A DNA stretch of 10,541 nucleotides from Euperipatoides rowelli (Eukaryota > Onychophora > Udeonychophora > Euonychophora > Peripatopsidae): NCBI GenBank assembly GCA_003024985.2, contig PXIH01S0043170.1. One strand, given 5' to 3'. Shown piece after piece: positions 1 through 6,232 of this stretch (positions are counted from its first letter, which is position 1; each line of letters starts with the position of its first letter). The notes beneath the pieces are model-generated. The model saw nothing but the letters and a program-made list of their open reading frames with translations, did no database searches and was not told the DNA's origin. The position numbers and the translations under genes are program-made.

Positions 1-117
1 AAATAATAAATAAATAGCGATTATTAAACTAAGCTTTTATTGTTACATTTTTCTGAAATAAATTTATTTATCCTTCAAAGTTCTAATGCAATATCAATGA
101 TAGCTTCTCCAAAGTGG

Positions 118-156
118 AAGGGCCCATTTCACAGATGGAGGGGTGATGGGGCCCTT
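118..156. repeat. Inverted repeat AAGGGCCC / GGGCCCTT
   Basis: Perfect 8-bp arms at 118-125 and 149-156 flank a 23-base spacer. Each arm contains the self-complementary hexamer GGGCCC, so alternative pairings are possible. It lies in the GC-rich patch. Confidence 0.7.
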
Positions 157-170
157 ATTCAGGATAAGCC

Positions 171-188
171 CCGATGCAATTGCATCGG
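171..188. repeat. 18-bp perfect palindrome
   Basis: CCGATGCAATTGCATCGG reads the same on both strands. Skipping two bases on the left arm, AGCC (167-170) can also pair with GGCT (187-190). A palindrome of this length with CpGs at both ends is striking in such AT-rich DNA and could be a transposon sub-repeat or a protein-binding site. Confidence 0.75.
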
Positions 189-240
189 CTGCGTCGGCAT
201 TGTTATGCCACTGGTTACAAATATTTTGATAAAAATTTAA

Positions 241-523
241 ATAACTACACAATATTTTATGTATTTTGATAGCTGTGTAGTGTTTAGCATTTTTAAAAGC
301 ATAATATATTGTTGTAAGGTAGGGTGAATTTTATTTGTTTATTTTCAGAATTTATAATAAATACTGAAATCAATTCACAATTAAAAAAAAAAATCCCAAC
401 AAAGTTTTTTTTTTTCAAACTTGTCTAGTTAAGTAACAATATAATTATTTAAATAATTTATTTAGATTTTAAGATATCCTATACCGTAGTATACTATAAA
501 AGACTTTATTAATAAGATTAAAA
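241..523. other. AT-rich stretch without a recognised gene
   Basis: No frame here has recognisable coding character. It contains an 8-bp inverted repeat, ACTACACA (244-251) against TGTGTAGT (274-281). It also contains an A11 run (383-393) and a T11 run (405-415) separated by 11 bases, which could be two retroposon tails meeting tail to tail or a slippage product. Confidence 0.5.
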
Positions 524-999
524 ATGGATAGTGAAAAGGAGCAATTAGTGGTAGAAATAGAGGAGTTTAAATAGGATATATCATTAATAAATACAGGGAT
601 AACAAATAGTTTAGCATTGGATATGCCAAAATTAGAGGAAGGACAGGTAGAGGGAAGTATGACAAAGATAGTTTTTAAAGAGACCCAACCTCAATTGTGA
701 CTAGCTTACTAGAGATAGCAGCAATTAGAGAATACAAATAGAGCAAGTAGCAATGGGGCTAGTGAAAGTAGTAGAGCCAAAATGTGGAAGTAAAACAGGC
801 AAATAAGGGCTACATACTGTAAATGAGACAGGAAAGGATTGATATGGCTCAAAAGATAAGAAAATCTATCAAAGTATAATAAGTTTAAAAGAGAATAATA
901 AAATCTAATTAAAAGGGTTGAGAGACAAGATAGTACAGGGCCAACAAAAATTATTAGAACAAGTGGAGGAAAATTGTGATATAAGCTAAAAAAAATGAA
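524..999 (+). pseudogene. Degenerate reading frame, possible N-terminal part of a LINE ORF1
   Basis: A frame starts at the ATG at 524 and reads MDSEKEQLVVEIEEFK before a TAG at 572. It then runs about 42 codons (LINTGITNSLALDMPK and beyond) to a TGA near 698. After that, stops are frequent. The + strand is purine-rich and the predicted peptide is charged and helix-prone, which is typical of ORF1 coiled-coil regions. It lies directly upstream of the better ORF1-like piece at 1000-1224. I see no catalytic motif. The hydrophobic frame on the opposite strand (709-1113) is the complement of this charged sequence and not an independent gene. ORF1 membership is inference from position and composition. 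Confidence 0.3.
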
Positions 1000-1224
1000 A
1001 TGGAGCAACTTAGAAATATTAGTAACATAAGGGGGAATGATAAAGTTGAAGAGGTGAAAAGTATGGACAGAGTAGTTATGATAGATGTAAAGGAAGATGG
1101 AGAGCAAATACATAGGTGTGGTAGGCTAGGTGAAAAAGATGATGCAGTAAAGGATGAAGAGAAAATAAAACCCATTGTTATGCCACAGATAATTCCATTA
1201 ACCAATAGAAAGATGAACCTGTGA
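1000..1224 (+). pseudogene. ORF1-like fragment of a non-LTR retrotransposon
   Basis: The 74-residue frame reads ...VMIDVKEDGEQIHRCGRLGE... followed by KIKPIVMPQ. The order is an acidic amphipathic stretch, then an I-x-R-x-x-R-L/I-G motif, then a K/R-P-I-x-V-like strand. This matches the RNA-binding core of LINE ORF1 proteins, where an RIG motif precedes RPI.V. In those proteins the piece binds the element's own RNA. Here it is isolated, lacks a clear C-terminal domain and is flanked by stops, so it is a relic. The next 250 bases continue with stop-filled frames. Another acidic repeat protein could imitate this pattern. Confidence 0.4.
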
Positions 1225-1471
1225 ATTCAGACAAAGATGTTGTAGGCTACTTAGTTATAATGAAAATATAAAAGAGTACTTTAAATGGACAGGAATGCCT
1301 AAGGCTCTACATATTATCCATCACAAAATGTAAAGATTAAATATTATTATGGAACAAGGAAGTGATAATAGGAGGAGTCATCAAGATAGTATGAGGTGTT
1401 CTGATTAAAATCAGCAGAATAACTATTGTAGATGATGATGAGGATTAGAAAATATAACTATATGGTGAATA

Positions 1472-1506
1472 CTAACATCATGGAAGTCATTTGACTTCCA
1501 TGTTAG
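1472..1506. repeat. Hairpin 1: CTAACA-(TCA)-TGGAAGTCA / TGACTTCCA-TGTTAG
   Basis: The inner arms TGGAAGTCA (1481-1489) and TGACTTCCA (1492-1500) are separated by two bases. The outer arms CTAACA (1472-1477) and TGTTAG (1501-1506) continue the stem after a three-base bulge. The stem totals 15 bp. Confidence 0.85.
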
Positions 1507-1511
1507 AATTG

Positions 1512-1540
1512 TGGCAGTCAATCACATTGTTTGACTGCCA
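1512..1540. repeat. Hairpin 2: TGGCAGTCAA / TTGACTGCCA
   Basis: Perfect 10-bp arms at 1512-1521 and 1531-1540 have a 9-base loop. The inner nine bases equal those of hairpin 1 except for A to C on the left arm and the matching T to G on the right arm, so pairing is kept. Confidence 0.85.
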
Positions 1541-1602
1541 TCTTAAAATTTTAGGGAGTCAATGGAAGTCATCATTGAATAATTATCTAAAAGCCTGTAA
1601 CA

Positions 1603-1860
1603 ATGATATTGAATAAAAACAAAGGACAATTAATAATATATGTAGAAATAGAATATAGTGAGTGGGATAAGAATTTGATCTTAATACGATTATCATTAAA
1701 AAACATGCAATCCACTATCATTGTGAGAACACAGGTGTCGCTTTTAGGGAAAGCAGTTAAGTTGTCAAAAAATAAAGTGGTGGAGAAAGTGTCAGAGGCA
1801 AAGGCAATTTCAGATGTGGAGCAGGTAAAAAATTTGGATAGGGATATAGATGAGATTTAA
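1603..1860 (+). pseudogene. Unrecognised 85-codon open fragment
   Basis: The frame begins MILNKNKGQLIIYVEIEY and ends in a Lys/Glu/Asp-rich helix-prone segment (KVVEKVSEAKAISDVEQV). I do not recognise it. The bias toward charged residues and the purine-rich + strand match the fragments at 524-1224, so it may belong to the same decayed element or host locus. The ATG has no special context and nothing upstream in frame supports a start. There is no signal peptide or membrane helix. It could equally be a chance opening in biased sequence. Confidence 0.25.
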
Positions 1861-2009
1861 AAAATGCTAGTTTTACAAATACAAAGATCAAACTGATGTA
1901 TACAAATCACATGAGGAGAGAGTACCAGGAAAATGTAGTATTAGTCAAAACACATAAATTGAGTAATGCTAAGATTAAGAAGCATAAAATGGTGAAACTT
2001 CTTTAACTT

Positions 2010-2200
2010 CAGAAATGGAAAATTTTATATTATAGCCTAGTATATTGGTGGAATTGTGATGACTTGCAGGGAAAATTTTGGTCATCTGTTATGAAGAGGA
2101 ATGGGACCTAAAATTGATCCGTGGATAACTCCAGATATTATTGGTGATGAGGAAGACAGCATTTCAGAAAAAAGTGCCGAGGAAGACAAAGCATTACTAA
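2010..2200 (-). pseudogene. LINE reverse transcriptase relic (palm region), antisense
   Basis: On the minus strand, 2135-2103 reads SGVIHGSILGP, a slightly mutated form of the conserved RT block (S/T)GVPQGS.LGP. It is preceded in frame by MLSSSSPII, as is usual in LINE RTs. One base later the frame shifts and continues FLFITDD (2101-2081), the counterpart of the LLFLIFINDL block. Further on, minus-strand 2040-2017 aligns at the DNA level with a tract encoding ADDTKIF, the catalytic aspartates, but with small deletions and substitutions. The order of blocks is right for the RT palm. Frameshifts and the decayed YADD show it is dead. The ends are approximate. Its orientation opposes the + strand fragments on either side, so it is a separate insertion. 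Confidence 0.65.
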
Positions 2201-2218
2201 AAACTCATGACATTTTCA

Positions 2219-2268
2219 GGCCTCTATGAGGCCAAACCCAATGCATGTATCACAAAAAAAAAAAAAAA
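2219..2268. repeat. Short hairpin followed by an A15 run
   Basis: GGCCTC (2219-2224) and GAGGCC (2228-2233) form a 6-bp stem with a three-base loop. An uninterrupted run of 15 A follows at 2254-2268. The run could be the poly(A) tail of a + strand retroposon or a simple repeat. No matching body was identified. Confidence 0.45.
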
Positions 2269-3350
2269 TAGCATTTTCATTATTAGCCTAATAATCTTCG
2301 TTTATACAGTAGGTTATAGGATAATTATTTTCATAGGTTGCTTCTTTTTTGACGAAGATGTTGCCTGTGAAGAATTGGTCACCATAATACAATTAAAATA
2401 ATCCCAAATAAGAAATATAAAGACAAATAAAGCTTACATCAGCTATATGACAGAGCCTAAATATTATCAATATTAAATGATATAGGAAAAAGTGGATAGT
2501 TTAATTAATGAAAAAAAAAATGGCACAAATTAACATAGTATACACTCCGAAGAAAGTGGAAACTGCCCCCTATGCAAGCTGCACTTATTATATTTACAGT
2601 ATATGGAAAGTAATACTGCTATTACAGTTAATCTATTGTTTTCAGACTTTTATAGGCCATTATTATAAATATGGCCTTTAAAAATTATGTATAAATTTAA
2701 TTGGAATGTGAGTAATTAGGATCTTCACCTAAGGGGATGCTATTCAAGATCCTTCATCAGGATTAATAAATTAAGGTACGGTAGAAATAAAAATTACTAG
2801 CCTAGGCTATAATAGAAATGTAAATAAATATCTATGGTTAAATAATACATTTTGCAAGAGTTAGAATTTGTTTCAAAGGCTAAAAGCTTGTAAATAAGGA
2901 CACATTCTTAGTTGTTATAATAGGACAACAAATTACATATATTGATTTGTATCTAGGGTACTAAATGTTACACCACATCGTTAACAGATAATCCAGTCAC
3001 ATTGAGACTTTAAATTAGGCTATCTAAATAAGTAGGCTATATACTCCTGAATAAATAAATAAAATATGCATCCATATTTCCCCCCCCCTCAAACTCATGA
3101 TGTCAAGTCATTTTAAGTGTGTTTCAAAAGTTAATAAACCACCATAATAATACGGTAATAATAATAATAAATCTTTTTAGAGTAGATGAAGTCAGGATAT
3201 TTGAGAGAATAAAATTCCAGATTAAAAGAGCAAAGTGTAGAAGTAAAAAGACTTGCTAGCCAATGGTACTTGAGTGTCAAGTTTCGATTGTTTTTTGATC
3301 TGGTACCGTATCTAGGAGGAAAGAAGAAATCTAGTAAATCAATTACATTG
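2269..3350. other. About 1.1 kb of AT-rich DNA without a recognised gene
   Basis: No convincing coding frame is seen on either strand. The small 2207-2401 frame runs through the A15 run and is low complexity. Short inverted repeats are AGGCCAT/ATGGCCT (2654-2677) and AGGATCTT/AAGATCCT (2718-2753). A C9 run sits at 3080-3088. Scattered TAGGCCTA-like and TACTGTA/TACGGTA-like words occur here and across the window. Confidence 0.5.
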
Positions 3351-3390
3351 TATTGAGAGGCAATATACTGTAATATATTGCCTCTCAATA
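3351..3390. repeat. 17-bp perfect inverted repeat with 6-base loop
   Basis: Arms at 3351-3367 (TATTGAGAGGCAATATA) and 3374-3390 are exactly complementary, with loop CTGTAA. The structure ends 29 bases before the ATG of the LINE zinc-finger frame at 3420, so it lies in that element's presumed 5' leader or marks its junction. Confidence 0.9.
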
Positions 3391-3419
3391 TACTTAATCA
3401 AACGTTCTCTGGTTTTAAA

Positions 3420-3644
3420 ATGACGATTAAATTTCCCTGTGCTATTTGCAATAAACCTGTAGCCAATAACCACAGAGCGATTAACTGCGATAATTGTAAT
3501 AAATGAAACCACATTAAATGTGACAGAACATCTAACCATTATTACAAAATATTAATGGATTCAGCATCATTTGATTATTGTTGCACAAAGTGTCTATTCG
3601 AGATATTGCCACAAAACATAGAGCTTACATATGTAAATCAATAA
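3420..3644 (+). pseudogene. LINE ORF N-terminus: PHD-type zinc finger, with in-frame stop
   Basis: From the ATG at 3420 the frame encodes a Cys4-His-Cys3 PHD-like finger. The ligands are C7, C10, C23, C26, H31, C34, C55 and C58, in the contexts CAIC, CDNC, NHIKC and CTKC. PHD fingers of this kind begin the proteins of several animal LINEs of the CR1/L2 type. Codon 29 (3504-3506) is TGA where the family has TGG, the Trp two residues before the His, which is a one-base nonsense change. A second usual aromatic position before the last Cys pair is also altered (DYCC). The frame ends at TAA 3642. The endonuclease begins in another frame about 10 bases later, so the element is non-functional. Finger assignment is firm; the exact LINE clade is inference. 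Confidence 0.75.
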
Positions 3645-3654
3645 ACAAGATTAA

Positions 3655-4158
3655 TTGTCAAAGGTAGAAAATAACAATGATCTGATTTTTCATCATAATA
3701 AAATGTTAAAAAATTCCATTTCAAATTGCTTCAATAACATCAGAAGCATATTACCCAAAATGAAAGAAATTAGATCATTTGTGGAACTAAAAAACCCAGG
3801 AATTTTGGCGTTTGTAGAGTCTTGGTTGGATTCATCCGTAAGAAACGATCTGATTGACTTAGATGGCTATCAACTAGTAAGAAAAGATAGACAGGCAAAT
3901 GCTAAAGGTGGTGGAGTTTTGTTATATTTGGCAAATGGTCTTAAATTTGAAGTAGTGGATTATTTCCCTATATTTCAAACTTTCGAAGCATTATGGCTAA
4001 AATTAATTACACCAATGGGTAAACCAATAATATTAGGTCTAATTTACAGACCTCCAGGATCAAGAAATTTACTTCAGGATCTAAATAACATTTTGGACAT
4101 TCTGCATTCACATAAAAATGATTCCTTAATAATAAATATTAAATTCCCAATACTGTAA
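3655..4158 (+). pseudogene. LINE AP-type endonuclease, N-terminal two thirds
   Basis: The frame (no ATG; the open segment begins about 3655) carries the blocks of the endonuclease/exonuclease/phosphatase fold that nicks target DNA for LINE insertion. Residues about 26-34 read FNNIRSILP, with the N-terminal Asn. Residues 54-59 read VESWLD with the catalytic Glu55. Residues 76-91 read RKDR...KGGGVLLY. Residues 111-117 read EALWLKL, and 127-134 read LGLIYRPP. The next expected block, GDFN with catalytic Asp and Asn, is missing: the frame ends IINIKFPIL-stop because of a small duplication (4121-4173). In the second repeat copy the frame for SLIIGD reappears. It is preceded by the PHD frame and followed, in another frame, by the C-terminal third. 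Confidence 0.8.
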
Positions 4159-4173
4159 TATTCCTTAATAATA
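4121..4173 (+). repeat. 14-bp direct repeat around a 25-base insert in the endonuclease
   Basis: ATTCCTTAATAATA occurs at 4121-4134 and again at 4160-4173, so the local gain is 39 bases. The second copy leads into GGCGAC, the Gly-Asp of the expected GDFN block, so the first copy plus the 25-base filler looks like the added part. It introduces a stop. Confidence 0.75.
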
Positions 4174-4189
4174 GGCGACAAATAATTAA

Positions 4190-4738
4190 TATGCTATTAA
4201 TTATAAAAAATTATTAAATGAATTCTCTTTATACCAAATAATCGATCAATCCACAAGAATTACGTTATCATCCTCAACTTGTTTGGATCATGCAATTTCA
4301 AACAGGTCTAGTATGATAAACCCAGTGATGTTTGCTAATGGATTCAGTGACCACCTAATGCTAGCATTCTTATTGGACATATTTTTACCTAAGGAAGATA
4401 AACAACCTCAATTAATAAGATCCTTTAAAAACTTTATCGAATCAGATTTTTTATCAGACCTGTCAGCTAAGCCTTGGTATGAACTGGCACTTTTGGACAA
4501 CTTAAACGATATGGTAAATTTGTTTACTAGTCTTTTTCTGGATACTTTTAACAAACATGCCCCATTAAAAATAATCTCAAAAAGAAAATTGCATAAGAAA
4601 AGGCCATGGGTGGATTCCAGTCTACTAGATCTTATTAATTTAAAAAACAAAGCTCATACTGCTGCATTAGATAGAGGTGACTTTAATCTTAGGCAAAATT
4701 ATTCCTTTTTCCAGGCTGATGAAATTTTACCCAACTGA
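4190..4738 (+). pseudogene. LINE endonuclease, C-terminal third and linker, truncated
   Basis: In a different frame from the preceding piece, 4202 onward reads YKKLLNEFSLYQIIDQSTR, then SSSTCLDHAISN and GFSDHLMLAF. These are the block before PTR, the LD.I block and the catalytic Ser-Asp-His (4346-4354). The linker that follows includes a basic stretch and KKRPWVDSSLLDLINLKNKA, the usual W-x-D/N-x-x-L...K segment before the reverse transcriptase. Around 4715 the similarity stops and the frame ends FFQADEILPN. No RT of this element follows. About 40 bases later comes an A14 run (4775-4788), so the copy may be internally deleted straight to its tail, or truncated by another event. Family assignment is firm and the breakpoint is approximate. 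Confidence 0.8.
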
Positions 4739-4924
4739 GTGATACATTGATAATTCTTGTTGCAAAAGTTAAGCAAAAAAAAAAAAAACAGTGAAATTTT
4801 TAATATGATAGTTTGATATATCAACAGAAGATGAGTGGAGCTTTTTAATCAGGATATTAACGATTGTACTTCCAATGCATTAAATTGATAGAAATTACTA
4901 ATATTTAGTTGCTGGTTAATTTCT
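4739..4924. other. Short gene-free gap with an A14 run
   Basis: An uninterrupted A14 run at 4775-4788 may be the tail of the preceding LINE. After it, one frame near 4870 gives LPMH-stop-ID, which could be the worn start of the next endonuclease relic (its N-L-P-x-I-D-W block), but this is too weak to claim. Confidence 0.4.
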
Positions 4925-5372
4925 GAGAAATTTGCTTAATTGATTTCACTATTAGTGTAGCCTATAGGTCTCTTGACCTGTTACATACTGTATTTATAGT
5001 AGGCAACAATTCTTCCATTCTTGATTTTATTTATGTTTCAAATGAATATATGTTTGGCAATATAGAATATGAAGCTCCAATCTAGACAAGTGCTCATTTG
5101 GTTATAAATGCATGGTTTAGTTTTGCTCTTGGTGAACCTACTTTTCAATATTGTGCCAATCCATCTTCCAATTCCTAAGGCTAGGCCTATATACAGCTTT
5201 AAAAAAAAAAGGCTTCCTCTAGCTAAATTTTAATCTTGATCTTAGCATATTGATTCAATTTTTTTTACCATCCAATTTCAACTCTTAAACAGTAAATATG
5301 ACATTTAATTATGCTAATTAGATCTATTATCCTCAATCATACCCCTAAAAAAAATAAGTCTACAGTTGTGAA
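4925..5372 (+). pseudogene. Second LINE endonuclease relic, C-terminal part
   Basis: This is a different and older copy than the one at 3420-4738, because it repeats the same domain blocks. 4925 onward reads EKFA-stop-LISLLV-stop-PIGLLTCY, the segment that normally ends in PTR-Y. After a frame shift, 5005-5082 reads NNSSILDFIYVSNEY, the S-x-LD-x-I block. After a TAG at 5083 comes TSAHLVI (5086-5106). There the catalytic Asp of S-D-H is Ala, a single-base change from GAT to GCT. Another shift gives RPIYSFKK (5183-5206), and near 5336 IIPLKK, the motif just before the RT. Stops, shifts and the lost catalytic residue show a long-dead copy. Confidence 0.6.
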
Positions 5373-5668
5373 TGAACTATTGAATTAGGGGTTAATAGTC
5401 CATAAAGGTAATTAGATTTTTTTTTATTAATTATATTCCAAATTAGAGTTGATAAACTTGATATATGAATAATTCTAATATTCTGTATTGTAACAAGACC
5501 CAGTTTTGTTTTTGCTTCAGAAGCCATGTACCTTGCAGCTGTATTTGAGACTATTTGAATCTTGTTTGATAGAGTTTTTGAGCAGTCACCCCAAATACTG
5601 ACACCATAGGTGAGTCTGGATTGTATTATAGCATAGTATATTTTTTTTAGTTGGTTTATTTCTAGAAA
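5360..5668 (-). pseudogene. LINE reverse transcriptase thumb / C-terminal region, inverted piece
   Basis: Reading from about 5668 leftward, the frame gives INQLKKIYYAIIQSRLTYG, then VSIWGDCSKTLSNKIQIVSN, then AARYMASEAKTK. The motif l..iYyali.S.l.YG...WG...........Q..A.R is the hallmark of the region following the RT catalytic core in Jockey/L2/CR1-type LINEs. The frame remains open to SNYLYGLLTPNSIVHSQL and stops at 5360. The first dozen residues of the open frame (5692-5669) do not belong to the family, so the junction is near 5660-5670. What should follow SIVHSQL in the protein is found in the opposite orientation immediately to the right (5668-5799). Confidence 0.8.
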
Positions 5669-5799
5669 ACACCAACATGGGGAGTAAGGCATTTTGTATC
5701 TATGCTCCTAAGTTATGGAATGACATTCCACACCTCATAAGAAACTCTAACTCATTGTTAATATTTAGAAAAAGATTACTTGATCACTTAAAAAATTAA
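5668..5799 (+). pseudogene. LINE ORF2 extreme C-terminus with natural stop
   Basis: The frame reads NTNMGSKAFCIYAPKLWNDI, then PHLIRNSNSLLIFRKRLLDH, ending LKN-stop at 5797-5799. It has the conserved order T-x-x-G-x-x-x-F, then A-P-x-L-W-N-x-(I/L)-P, then IR.s.S...F+k.L. This is the signature of the last 40 residues of L2/Jockey-like ORF2 proteins. The stop is at the expected place. The 3' untranslated region follows, with a stem-loop (5935-5952) and an A10 run (5970-5979). The ATG at 5677 is internal to the family motif and not a real start. Confidence 0.8.
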
Positions 5800-5934
5800 C
5801 AGATGGTCATGGATTCATAATTTTAGCTATTCTCAGTATCTTATTTATATAGTTATATTTATTTACATGTATATTTTATTTTAGATTTAGTTGCATATTA
5901 TGGAATTATTTACTGTAACCAAGATCTGGAATAA

Positions 5935-5952
5935 CACACACTGTAGTGTGTG
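5935..5952 (+). repeat. Stem-loop CACACAC-TGTA-GTGTGTG in LINE 3' UTR
   Basis: Perfect 7-bp arms (5935-5941, 5946-5952) with a four-base loop lie 18 bases before the A10 tail. A 3'-terminal stem-loop is recognised by the RT in some LINEs, and this one is placed for such a role. Function is inference. Confidence 0.7.
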
Positions 5953-6004
5953 AAGATAACTTTGGAAATAAAAAAAAAACAATCGACACATTTCCAGATG
6001 AAAT

Positions 6005-6063
6005 GGCCTTAGTGAAGAAGCCGCTTGTCATTTTAAGATAACCAATTTAGGTATACTAAGGCC
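6005..6063. repeat. 9-bp inverted repeat GGCCTTAGT / ACTAAGGCC
   Basis: Perfect arms at 6005-6013 and 6055-6063 enclose 41 bases. It sits between the LINE tail and the candidate divergent promoter, just after the A10 run. No other sign of a transposon end was found. Confidence 0.7.
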
Positions 6064-6118
6064 GCAGTGGCACAAGATCGTCAATAATAGGTTACTTACA
6101 GTAAATATTTAAATTAAT

Positions 6119-6232
6119 CTAATATATTGTATTTTCTTTTACTAACCCATACATCGTAGGAGATATATCGCCTTCCATTTTTAAAATAGAAACGTATTGC
6201 GCATTCCGGATGTTGTTATAAAATCCAGACAT
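6119..6232 (-). CDS. Possible first exon of an unidentified divergent gene
   Basis: A minus-strand ATG (complement of 6230-6232) in the good context AAAC-ATG opens 37 codons, beginning MSGFYNNIRNAQYVSILK and continuing MEGDISPTM. I do not recognise the protein. Points in favour are CpG content well above the neighbouring relics, a start less than 200 bases from the COMMD5 ATG in the opposite orientation, and possible splice donors inside the frame (for example GG|GTTAGT near the MYG codons). A consensus donor GTAAGT lies at 6099-6094, but after the in-frame TAG at 6121-6119. Against it, the frame is very short and no downstream exon is visible in the LINE-filled DNA to the left. It may be a chance frame in an unmethylated promoter region. 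Confidence 0.3.
   Translation of the reverse strand: MSGFYNNIRNAQYVSILKMEGDISPTMYGLVKENTIY

Larger units (their letters stand above)
40..240 (+). other. GC-richer palindromic patch with an open frame, origin unknown
   Basis: This 66-codon frame lies over a patch (about 100-220) that is much richer in G+C and CpG than its surroundings. The frame carries basic, Cys- and Trp-containing peptide such as WKGPFHRWRGDGAL, but I recognise no domain, and the other + frame is also open across the patch. The DNA itself is structured, with an 8-bp stem at 118-156 and an 18-bp palindrome at 171-188. Its minus strand begins with a GTGGCATAAC-type string followed by GGGGCC-rich DNA, which loosely recalls the ends of some repetitive elements in aquatic animals. 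That resemblance is from memory and weak. A remnant of a repeat is more likely than a gene. Confidence 0.3.
1225..1602. other. Stop-filled AT-rich stretch with a hairpin cluster
   Basis: No open frame of note. The first half may be further decayed ORF1, but no motif is visible. The second half holds the paired hairpins described at 1472-1540, and a further single arm TGGAAGTCAT at 1563-1572. Confidence 0.5.
5360..5979 (+). mobile_element. 5'-truncated LINE copy with inverted upstream part
   Basis: The inverted thumb piece (5360-5668, minus) plus the C-terminus, 3' UTR and A10 tail (5668-5979, plus) together make one continuous protein tail if the left part is turned over. Inverted 5' part, intact 3' part and A-rich tail is the standard product of twin-primed LINE insertion. 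I could not identify target-site duplications, and the left end merges with the endonuclease relic around 5340-5372. An alternative is a later internal inversion in a longer element that includes that relic. Confidence 0.6.

Noticed and set aside
709-1113. 134-codon minus-strand frame encoding a very hydrophobic, Leu/Phe/Tyr-rich protein, apparently multi-pass
   Set aside because: It is the complement of purine-rich + strand sequence coding charged residues, which automatically gives hydrophobic codons. It overlaps the ORF1-like frame and shows no family motif.
954-1205. 83-codon minus-strand frame rich in Ser and Phe
   Set aside because: Direct antisense shadow of the ORF1-like frame at 1000-1224.
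2207-2401. 64-codon + strand frame with a hydrophobic stretch
   Set aside because: It runs through an A15 run and AT-rich DNA, with no recognisable domain, start context or conservation signal.
2720-2765. Minus-strand CTGATGAAGGATCTTGAA resembling a hammerhead ribozyme core, as found in Penelope-like elements
   Set aside because: The second core half reads GAAT and not GAAA, the intervening stem is poor, and no closing stem I or III is seen.
3131-3539. Two minus-strand frames (3131-3388 and 3339-3539)
   Set aside because: The first is low-complexity AT-rich sequence; the second is antisense to the PHD finger and runs through the 17-bp hairpin.
4408-4650. 80-codon minus-strand frame
   Set aside because: Antisense shadow of the LINE endonuclease linker on the + strand.
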